DNA of 38,528 nucleotides from Actinomycetota bacterium (lineage in GTDB: Bacteria; Actinomycetota; Acidimicrobiia; Spongiisociales; UBA5794). Below, in pieces: positions 31,836 to 38,528 of the stretch (positions within the stretch are counted from its first letter, which is position 1; the number at the start of each line of letters is the position of its first letter). The notes below the pieces were generated by a model. That model was not told the DNA's origin. It made no database searches and saw nothing but the letters and a program-made list of their open reading frames with translations. The stretch covers positions 1 through 38,528 of the forward strand of contig JAQCAA010000005.1 of the NCBI GenBank assembly GCA_027728645.1, in the 5' to 3' direction. The translations under genes and the position numbers were made by a program.

Positions 31836-33992
31836 GTGTACCCTCCGCCTGTGCAAGATCGCCTACTTTCAGAGCGGTACCGAATCGTCAAACACCTTGC
31901 CAGAGGAGGCATGGCTGATGTATTCCAAGCCGATGACACACTGCTGAACCGCTCGGTGGCCGTGAAGGTTCTGCACGCCAATTTCGCCTCGGATCACGCC
32001 TTTGTTACCCGGTTCAGACGCGAAGCTCAGGCGGCTGCCAACCTTTCTCATCCGAATATCGTCGCAATCTATGACTGGGGCCAAGATCAGGGCACCTACT
32101 ACATGGTCATGGAGCTCATCAAAGGCAAGACACTTCGCGACGTTATGCGCGCCGACAGGGCAATCCTGCCGAAGCGAGCCGCTGAAATCGCAGCAGGAAC
32201 CGCGGCCGCCCTCACCGTCGCGCACCAACACGGGGTGTTTCACCGCGACGTGAAGCCAGACAACATCATGATTACTGAAGACGGAGCCGTCAAGGTCACA
32301 GACTTCGGTATCGCCCGTGCCATGAACGACTCAGAAGAACTAACCCGCACGGGGGCGGTCATTGGCACCGCGACCTACTTCTCCCCAGAACAAGCACAAG
32401 GACTTCCGGCCGACGAACGCTCCGATGTCTACTCGCTCGGAATCGTTCTGTACGAGATGCTTGCAGGGCGAGCGCCATTCTCTGGAGAGAGTCCTGTAGC
32501 GGTCGCCTATCAGCACGTTTCCGAGATGCCGACGCCACCACAGGAAGTGAATGCTGATGTGCCGATCGAACTCGCTGCGATCGCATCACATGCCATCAAG
32601 AAGCGTCCTGATGAGCGGTACCAGTCGGCTGATGACATGCGAGCAGACATCCTGAGGTACCTCGGTGGCATGGAACCCATCGCTGCGGGCTTCGCCTCTG
32701 CATCCGCAGCCACCGCGATGATTTCCTCGCCGCCAGGCGTTCCCATGAGTGTTGGAGGCGCTGCCTTCGATACCACGGGAACTCGGACATTTGACGCCCC
32801 TGCCCAAGAGCGGTCCCAGACCGGGTACTGGGCGGCGGTCGGTGGGTTGGTTGTGGTTCTTCTCCTTGGAATCTGGCTCCTCATGCGGCTCTTGTCTGGC
32901 GGTGATACCGTCGCAACCACTGTCACTATTCCCGATCTGGTAGGCGTGCCGGCAGAAGCCGCATTCGCGACCCTGCAAGAGGACTACAACCTCAAGGTCA
33001 CATCGAAAGAAGAGACAAGCGAGGAGATCGGCGCTGGCAGAGTCACTCGAACCGATCCCCCTGCAGGGTTCGACATCGCTGTCGGAGAGTTTGTCACGGT
33101 GTTCGTCTCGATTGGTCCTGAACAGTTCGGCGTGCCGAACCTCCTCAACGAGAACGTTGATGTTGCTCGGGCTCGCATACTCGAGCAGGGCTTCACATTG
33201 GGACCAATCACTTACCAACTCACCAAAGACACTGACGAGAACATCGTCATCAACCAGTCACCACCTGGCGGTACACCTGCTGCTCCGGGGACCGCCGTAA
33301 GCCTTGTGGTTTCGGCCGGTCCGGCGGCAATAGAAATCCCAGATGTGTCCGGTCGCTCTTCCGAAACCGCAGTACTCGAACTCGCACGTTTGGGTTTCAC
33401 CAACATCGAAACACTTGACGAGTTCTCACCAGATGTGCTTGCAGGGTTCGTCATTGCGACCAATCCAGCCGCTGGACAGGTGATTCCGAAGGAAGCAACG
33501 ATCACCGTCATTGTCAGCCAAGGACCAGAGCCGGCCGCCGTCCCTGATTTGGTCGGACGTACACAGAATGAGGCGCGATCGCAGCTGACCGCACTTGGGC
33601 TCGTCCTCGTCGTGAGCGCCGATACGGTAGAAGTCCCATTGGCCTCTGGGTTGGTCGGGAGGGTCGCAGAGCAGTCCCCATCCGACGGCGTGTGGGTGGA
33701 GGTCGGAACCACAGTTGTCGTAAGACTCGGAGTCGTCCGCAAGGTGACAGTGCCGGATCTGTTCGAAATGAAGTTCGAGGAAGCGGAGAGCGCAGCTGCG
33801 GCTCGGGGGCTCGTTATCGAAATCAGCATCGAGGATCCACCTGTGTCGACCCCGAACATCGACCTGGAAGGCAGAGTCGCATCGCAGGATCCTCTCGCTG
33901 GGCTTTCCGTGGATGAAGGGTCCATCATCACGGTCATTCTTTATCTTTGGGAAGGCCCGCCACCAACAACAACAACAACAACGCTCCCCTGA
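31836..33992 (+). CDS. pknB: PASTA-domain serine/threonine kinase, PknB
   Basis: Membrane kinase that senses peptidoglycan fragments and controls growth and division. The N-terminal kinase has the glycine loop LARGGMADVF, Lys44, HRDVKPDN (Asp138), DFG (156-158) and GTATYFSPEQ. A membrane helix (WAAVGGLVVVLLLGIWLLM, about 330-350) leads to five PASTA repeats, each opening with a variant of PDLVG: TIPDLVG, GVPNLLN, EIPDVSG, AVPDLVG and TVPDLFE. The C-terminus ends PPTTTTTTLP, encoded by an AAC run. GTG 31836 is preceded by GGGA; the track's longer ORF overlaps pbpA. pknA is missing from the operon. The domain count is mine by eye. Confidence 0.93.
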   Translation: MYPPPVQDRLLSERYRIVKHLARGGMADVFQADDTLLNRSVAVKVLHANFASDHAFVTRFRREAQAAANLSHPNIVAIYDWGQDQGTYYMVMELIKGKTLRDVMRADRAILPKRAAEIAAGTAAALTVAHQHGVFHRDVKPDNIMITEDGAVKVTDFGIARAMNDSEELTRTGAVIGTATYFSPEQAQGLPADERSDVYSLGIVLYEMLAGRAPFSGESPVAVAYQHVSEMPTPPQEVNADVPIELAAIASHAIKKRPDERYQSADDMRADILRYLGGMEPIAAGFASASAATAMISSPPGVPMSVGGAAFDTTGTRTFDAPAQERSQTGYWAAVGGLVVVLLLGIWLLMRLLSGGDTVATTVTIPDLVGVPAEAAFATLQEDYNLKVTSKEETSEEIGAGRVTRTDPPAGFDIAVGEFVTVFVSIGPEQFGVPNLLNENVDVARARILEQGFTLGPITYQLTKDTDENIVINQSPPGGTPAAPGTAVSLVVSAGPAAIEIPDVSGRSSETAVLELARLGFTNIETLDEFSPDVLAGFVIATNPAAGQVIPKEATITVIVSQGPEPAAVPDLVGRTQNEARSQLTALGLVLVVSADTVEVPLASGLVGRVAEQSPSDGVWVEVGTTVVVRLGVVRKVTVPDLFEMKFEEAESAAAARGLVIEISIEDPPVSTPNIDLEGRVASQDPLAGLSVDEGSIITVILYLWEGPPPTTTTTTLP

Positions 33993-34009
33993 CCCGAGTA
34001 CCGGCAATC

Positions 34010-34798
34010 GTGGACTCCCAGCGGAACATCAACCTCCTAGAGTGGTATGAAGTTAACCAGCGAGACCTACCCTGGAGGCGTTCCGCTGATCCGTATGCGG
34101 TTCTTGTGTCTGAGGTCATGCTCCAACAGACACAAGTCTCGCGAGCGATTCCAAGATTCGAATCCTTCATGAGTCACTGGCCGACGATTGCTTCCCTCGC
34201 AGCGGCCACAAACCCTGAGGTTCTCGCGCAATGGAGTGGCCTTGGCTACAACACGAGGGCCCTGCGACTCCGTGACGCCGCGATGGCTATTGCCGAATCC
34301 GGATGGCCAACGACGCCGCGCGACCTGCAGAAGCTCCCAGGGGTAGGTACGTACACGGCCAATGCCATCGCATCTATGAGCTTCGGCGCACATGTGGCCG
34401 CTACCGATACCAATCTGAGGCGGGTTCTTAGCCGGTGGTTTGGCGCTGCGCTCAATGGGGTAGACCTCGTCGAGTACGCAGACGAAGTGGTTGGCGAGCC
34501 GGCTGGCACTTGGAATCAGGCCGTCATGGACCTTGGGGCCGAAATCTGCACACCGAAAGCGCCATCGTGTGGTCGGTGCCCGGTTTCAGACTCGTGCGCC
34601 GATCCAACCGTCTACGTTCCGCCTGTCAGGCAGTCGAAGTTTGATGGGTCGAATCGGCAACTGAGAGGCGCACTGGTCAGAGCAAGCCTTGCAGGAGACA
34701 ACTTGTCAGATGCCGGTCGGTCGCTTGGCAGGTCTGACGCGGAAATCAGGCACACGATTGCCGCTCTCGCGGCGGAAGGATTGGTCCCGTTCGACTGA
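34010..34798 (+). CDS. mutY: A/G-specific adenine DNA glycosylase, MutY
   Basis: Removes adenine mispaired with 8-oxoguanine. The HhH-GPD core has the catalytic glutamate region SEVMLQQTQV, the helix-hairpin-helix LPGVGTYTANAIASM, and the catalytic aspartate in ATDTNLRRVLSRW. A 4Fe-4S cysteine set follows (CTPKAPSCGRCPVSDSC). The C-terminus is short (about 50 residues) and lacks the NUDIX-like 8-oxoG reader of long MutY, a form also found in actinobacteria. The start is uncertain: GTG 34010 sits 18 bases behind the pknB stop, while the ATG at 33947 would overlap pknB by 46 bases and add a poly-Asn run. I prefer GTG 34010. Confidence 0.9.
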   Translation: MDSQRNINLLEWYEVNQRDLPWRRSADPYAVLVSEVMLQQTQVSRAIPRFESFMSHWPTIASLAAATNPEVLAQWSGLGYNTRALRLRDAAMAIAESGWPTTPRDLQKLPGVGTYTANAIASMSFGAHVAATDTNLRRVLSRWFGAALNGVDLVEYADEVVGEPAGTWNQAVMDLGAEICTPKAPSCGRCPVSDSCADPTVYVPPVRQSKFDGSNRQLRGALVRASLAGDNLSDAGRSLGRSDAEIRHTIAALAAEGLVPFD

Positions 34799-34821
34799 TG
34801 GTTGGCCGAACAGAGATTGGT

Positions 34822-35381
<560 letters not shown>

Positions 35382-35385
<4 letters not shown>

Positions 35386-35531
35386 GAGATGGTGCCGCCG
35401 GTGTCAAGCAGGGAGGTGCCGATCCAGTCATAAAAGAAAAACAACCCGACAAGCGCAACGATCACAATCGCTGCGAATAGGGCAATCTTCACAGGCATTG
35501 GCCCAGGAAGTCTGAGTATGAGTCGCTTCAT
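35382..35531 (-). CDS. 49-residue membrane protein
   Basis: Small protein with a basic start (MKRLILRLPGPMPVK) and one membrane helix (IALFAAIVIVALVGLFFFYDW), ending GTSLLDTGGTIS. It is read through ATGA overlaps on both sides: its start overlaps the sortase stop and its stop overlaps pabA, which strongly supports translation. I do not recognise the family; the role is unknown. The track shows it only as the tail of a longer, unreal ORF. Confidence 0.75.
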
Positions 35532-36346
35532 ACGCCGAGAATAGCTTCTGCGTTCGGCCCCTCGATCAACTCGGCGAACACGACAAGTCGTTGCCGGGAG
35601 CTGAACTTTGGATGGCATGTCGTGAGGGTGAGCGTTGCTCCTCCACGGTCCTCGATGACCCACAGGTCCCTCGGGGTGACAATCTCGATACCGGTCACCG
35701 AATAGATATGGATGCCGAGCGCTGTCTCGACCTCGATGATGTCGCCCTCAACAAGTGTGTCGAGCTCGTGAAAAGGGGCACCATAGGTGGTCCGGTGGCC
35801 AGAAATGACCGAGTTACCTGGCTGGCCAGGAAGGGGCGTACTTGGCATGTGCCCCGCACCTGCTCGCAAGGTACGCCGTGACACTCCCTCCACAACGGCC
35901 CAACCCTCCTGGAGTCGCTCGATGGAGGGAATCCTGATGATCGCAAACGCATCACCAATCTCTGGCTTTGCTTCCACGAGAACTGTCGGGCTAGGGACGC
36001 CAGGCGTCGGGATGTTCACTGGATCGCCAGGTACGAGCGACCCCAGCGGCGGCTCATAGGGCACTTCCGATATCTCTACATCTGCGAAGTACACCTGGGC
36101 TTCGGCAGTCAAGCCAACATTGGCCTGCTGAGCGAAGTAGGTGGTCACAAAGAGCTGTTGGGCGACAAAGCCGAGAATGAACAGCCCAAGACCGATGCTC
36201 GTCCAACCAACTCCGCGCACAACCCTTGTCAGTTTTCTGCCACGACGTCCTTCGGCAGGCCTGCCTTGCGCCGTGTTGGCAAACTGCGCCGAGCCCTTTG
36301 TTTCGTCAATCATCGTTACGAGAGTACCGGTCGATTCGGTTTGCAT
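35528..36346 (-). CDS. Class E sortase
   Basis: Cysteine transpeptidase that anchors proteins to the cell wall. The 272-residue protein has an N-terminal basic stretch (GRRGRKLTR) and a membrane helix (VGWTSIGLGLFILGFVAQQL), then the sortase domain with NSVISGHRTTYGAPFHELD (catalytic His) and TLTTCHPKFSSRQR (Cys244, Arg251). TLTTCHP is characteristic of class E. Start ATG 36346 or 36313 are both possible; the first is listed. No LPXTG-type substrate is in the window. In an overlapping operon with the 49-residue protein and pabA; crgA is divergent. Confidence 0.9.
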   Translation of the reverse strand: MQTESTGTLVTMIDETKGSAQFANTAQGRPAEGRRGRKLTRVVRGVGWTSIGLGLFILGFVAQQLFVTTYFAQQANVGLTAEAQVYFADVEISEVPYEPPLGSLVPGDPVNIPTPGVPSPTVLVEAKPEIGDAFAIIRIPSIERLQEGWAVVEGVSRRTLRAGAGHMPSTPLPGQPGNSVISGHRTTYGAPFHELDTLVEGDIIEVETALGIHIYSVTGIEIVTPRDLWVIEDRGGATLTLTTCHPKFSSRQRLVVFAELIEGPNAEAILGV

Positions 36347-36406
36347 CGACCAACATCACCAGCTTCTGGCCATCACTGAACCGTGATCTCGCACTACGAT
36401 GACCCC

Positions 36407-36658
36407 ATGCCAGTTTCAAAAGGTCGCAAGCAGGCCAACAAGCGCCCAACTCCGCCGTCCCACAAACCGAAAGCCATTGACACGAAGGGACCCTCACCGA
36501 CGTGGTACGTCGTGACCATGTTCTCGCTCATGGCAGTCGGAGTACTCGTCATTCTGGCCAACTACATCGGACTCTTCGGCGCCACTTCAAATACATATTT
36601 GCTGATTGGATTGGTTGGAATCGGAGTCGGATTCACAATGACGATGGACTACCGCTGA
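36407..36658 (+). CDS. crgA: Cell division protein CrgA
   Basis: Small membrane protein of the actinobacterial divisome, known in mycobacteria and Streptomyces to interact with FtsZ-ring proteins and PBPs. The 83-residue product has the family pattern: a basic N-terminus (MPVSKGRKQANKRP), the SPTWYVVTMFSLMAVGVLVI helix, a short loop (LFGATSN) and the second helix LLIGLVGIGVGFTMTMDYR. I used ATG 36407 because the family starts MPxSK. It is divergent from the sortase, the usual layout near pknB. Confidence 0.88.
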   Translation: MPVSKGRKQANKRPTPPSHKPKAIDTKGPSPTWYVVTMFSLMAVGVLVILANYIGLFGATSNTYLLIGLVGIGVGFTMTMDYR

Positions 36659-36731
36659 GCAACTGCCGGATGACGAGTTCGATGGTTGAAACCCGACAGT
36701 CGAGCCAGCTTTCGGAACTCCGAATCGTGCG

Positions 36732-36968
36732 TCAGATCGCCCGAACCATGTCTTCTCGACAGTGCCGAGGTGGTTCAATCTCTTCACCGATCTGAGCTTC
36801 GGATACCGTGAGCGACAGCCCACAGACCGTACACAGATAAGGAACGTCGACATCCTCGACCCTGGAGAGATCGGGTTCCGCCGGCGGGCCTGCCGCAATG
36901 AAGCGGGCGCTCCACACCGTCAAGGCGACGATGGACAGCCCAATAAGGACCGCAACGAACACAATCAT
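36732..36968 (-). CDS. Small membrane protein with C-terminal CxxC motif
   Basis: A 78-residue protein with one helix ([26 protein letters not shown]), an acidic linker and a CTVCG motif followed by CREDM further on, which may be half of a zinc ribbon. ATG 36968 overlaps the thiolase stop by four bases (ATGA), which supports translation. I do not recognise a family. It may act on, or be regulated with, the thiolase, but nothing shows how. Confidence 0.65.
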   Translation of the reverse strand: MIVFVAVLIGLSIVALTVWSARFIAAGPPAEPDLSRVEDVDVPYLCTVCGLSLTVSEAQIGEEIEPPRHCREDMVRAI

Positions 36969-38122
36969 GCAAGCGACTCGATGATGGTGCCGTTTGCAAG
37001 CCCACCACCCTCGCACATCGACTGGAGCCCGTACCGGCCTCCGGATCGTTCGAGTTCGTTCACGAGGGTCGTCATGAGTCGCGCACCAGAGGCTCCAAGT
37101 GGGTGCCCGAGAGCAATAGCTCCACCATTGACGTTGACCGTGTCCCAATCTGCTCCGGTTTCGCGGAGCCAGGCAGCAATCACGGCAGCAAAAGCCTCGT
37201 TGATCTCATAGAGATCGATGTCTGCATGGGTGAGGCCAGCCTTTGCAAGGACCTTCTCGGTGGCTGGGATTGGGCCTGTCAACATGGTGATCGGATCCGT
37301 GCCTGCGAGAGAGAACGACACGAACCTCGCTCGGGGCGTAAGTCCAAGCTCCTTCGCCTTGGCCGCCGAGGTGATCAAGAGTGCCGCGGAACCGTCTGTG
37401 ATCTGAGAAGAGTTGCCAGCCGTAACGACGCCGTCTTCTTTGAATGCTGGTCGGAGGGAAGCAAGCTTCTCGATTGTCGTCCCAGGTCGGATTCCCTCGT
37501 CCCTCGTGAACTGTGTGACGACCCCGTCAGCCTTAATCTCGATAGGAATAATCTCGTTCTCAAACCGCCCCTCTTCGGTCGCCTTGAGCGCGCGAGCCTG
37601 GCTATCAAACCCGATACTGTCGAGTTCTTCCCTCGTGATCCCCCACTTCTCGGCGATCAACTCTGCAGACAGCCCCTGAGGAATGAGACTGTCCTGGTAC
37701 CGCTCGCGAAGTTTCTCGCCAAACGGTTGAGCACCACCCATCGAGGAGCCCATTGGTACCCGCGTCATCGATTCGATCCCAGCGGCTACGACGACGTCGT
37801 ACGCCCCTGCCATGACACCCTGGGCCGCGAAGTGAACTGACTGCTGGGACGACCCGCACTGGCGGTCAATGGTGACGCCGGGGACCGTTTCTGGCCATCC
37901 GGCGCCAAGAACTGCGTTGCGCCCGATGTTGTAGGTTTGCTCTCCAACTTGAGAGACGCATCCCATAATGACATCGTCGACCACGGAAGGGTCGAGGCTG
38001 TTCCGCTCCGCAAGAGCCTTAAGGGGCTCAGCTGCGAGGTCCCCTGGGTGCCAGTCAGAGAGAGATCCGTTGCGCTTTCCTAGCGGCGTCCTCACAGCAT
38101 CGATGATGACTGCCTCGTGCAC
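36965..38122 (-). CDS. Acetyl-CoA acetyltransferase (thiolase)
   Basis: Thiolase that condenses or cleaves acyl-CoA units, as in fatty-acid breakdown or acetoacetyl-CoA formation. The 385-residue protein has the acyl-enzyme cysteine in [16 protein letters not shown] (Cys89), NEAFAAV, the His motif [17 protein letters not shown], and the C-terminal Cys in [11 protein letters not shown]. Length is normal. The exact chain-length preference (AtoB/FadA-like) cannot be told. ATG 38122. It is followed by the small CxxC membrane protein with an overlapping start. Confidence 0.92.
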   Translation of the reverse strand: MHEAVIIDAVRTPLGKRNGSLSDWHPGDLAAEPLKALAERNSLDPSVVDDVIMGCVSQVGEQTYNIGRNAVLGAGWPETVPGVTIDRQCGSSQQSVHFAAQGVMAGAYDVVVAAGIESMTRVPMGSSMGGAQPFGEKLRERYQDSLIPQGLSAELIAEKWGITREELDSIGFDSQARALKATEEGRFENEIIPIEIKADGVVTQFTRDEGIRPGTTIEKLASLRPAFKEDGVVTAGNSSQITDGSAALLITSAAKAKELGLTPRARFVSFSLAGTDPITMLTGPIPATEKVLAKAGLTHADIDLYEINEAFAAVIAAWLRETGADWDTVNVNGGAIALGHPLGASGARLMTTLVNELERSGGRYGLQSMCEGGGLANGTIIESLA

Positions 38123-38145
38123 AACGATCTCCCTTTTCTCGGCGG

Positions 38146-38219
38146 TGGAGACGATCGGATTCGAACCGACGACCCTCTGGTTGCAAACCAGATGCTCTGC
38201 CAGGCTGAGCTACGTCCCC
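38146..38219 (-). tRNA. tRNA-Ala(UGC), CCA not encoded
   Basis: Minus-strand tRNA: acceptor GGGGACG with CGTCTCC, D-arm GCTC/GAGC, anticodon stem TCTGG/CCAGA around TTTGCAA (anticodon TGC), T-arm TTCGAAT loop, discriminator A followed by CCG. TACACTCTCG upstream puts TACACT ten bases before the 5' end, the same string as at tRNA-Ser(CGA). Confidence 0.94.
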
Positions 38220-38293
38220 GAGAAGCGAGAGTGTAGGACGCTCCGACCCGAACACCTCACGGGCTAGAAGGTCAAGTCGAATAGGAGTGACCG

Positions 38294-38528
38294 CTAGGGC
38301 TGGATCACCATGAACACCATTGCAATGGTGAGCAGCAGCGTCATCATGTGAGCAACCATTGAGATGCGCTTCCCGCGTTCTGCGACCTCAGGGTCAGCAG
38401 GGCCGCGTTCGGTCACGAGGGACTCAATCTTCTTCATTTGGGGAGCAAAGAAAAAGAGACCAGCCGCGATACCGATGATTGCTACGAGGAAGCCGACCGA
38501 TATGTACAGGTCAGAGAATTCGAAGGCA
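38294..38528 (-). CDS. Membrane protein, N-terminus beyond the window edge
   Basis: The minus strand encodes at least 77 residues before a TAG. One helix near the truncated end (LYISVGFLVAIIGIAAGLFF) is followed by a charged stretch (KKIESLVTERGPADPE) and a second helix (MVAHMMTLLLTIAMVFMVI) that ends IQP. It is absent from the ORF track because the start is missing. I recognise only a two-or-more-helix membrane protein; the family is unknown. Confidence 0.7.
   Translation of the reverse strand, partial: AFEFSDLYISVGFLVAIIGIAAGLFFFAPQMKKIESLVTERGPADPEVAERGKRISMVAHMMTLLLTIAMVFMVIQP

Overview
The window looks like the chromosome of an actinobacterium, most likely an uncultured member of the Acidimicrobiia or a near relative. 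This rests on four things seen in the sequence: a typical actinobacterial FHA / PP2C / RodA / PbpA / PknB operon, CrgA, a class E sortase and an LLM-class (F420-type) oxidoreductase. Base composition is moderately GC-rich by eye. I ran no database search, so the lineage is an inference.

Layout. 1-2.6 kb: one arm of a dispersed repeat, then divergent arginine deiminase and ornithine carbamoyltransferase genes. 2.7-5.9 kb: a zinc uptake locus (znuB-znuA on one strand, zur-znuC on the other) around a shared control region that carries a Zur-box-like dyad. 6-8.6 kb: a small membrane protein, a probably frameshifted ABC-2 permease and a YtcJ-type amidohydrolase. 8.7-13.1 kb: a rearranged segment with xylulokinase, the 3' end of a second gene, the 3' end of a dppC permease gene, intact dppD-dppF ATPase genes and a tatC-like 3' fragment. 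13.1-15.1 kb: a lipoprotein gene with an intact IS30-family element inserted just upstream.

15.3-27.1 kb is a decoding-rich stretch. It holds tRNA-Arg(ACG), four tRNA-Ser genes (GCU, UGA, CGA, GGA), the deaminase TadA, SRP RNA (ffs), ubiE, serS and tRNA-Leu(CAG). Between them lie a DUF885 peptidase-like gene, an oligopeptide-binding lipoprotein, an EamA transporter, an LLM oxidoreductase, a SHOCT membrane protein and a DUF4446 gene. The span 22.0-23.7 kb holds modular palindromic repeats, tandem heptanucleotide repeats and a duplicated tRNA-Ser 3' end.

27.2-34.8 kb is the tightly overlapping cell-wall and signalling operon fhaA-fhaB-pstP-rodA-pbpA-pknB, followed by mutY. Opposite it lie a sortase, a 49-residue membrane protein and pabA/trpG with stop/start overlaps, and then crgA. 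The window ends with a small CxxC membrane protein, a thiolase, tRNA-Ala(UGC) and a truncated membrane protein.

I found no convincing new defence or biosynthetic system. The less ordinary signals are the modular repeats and heptamer arrays, the tRNA 3'-end footprint, the rearrangement scar at about 10.62 kb, the clustering of all serine tRNAs with serS, and a coding gene that starts three bases after a tRNA.
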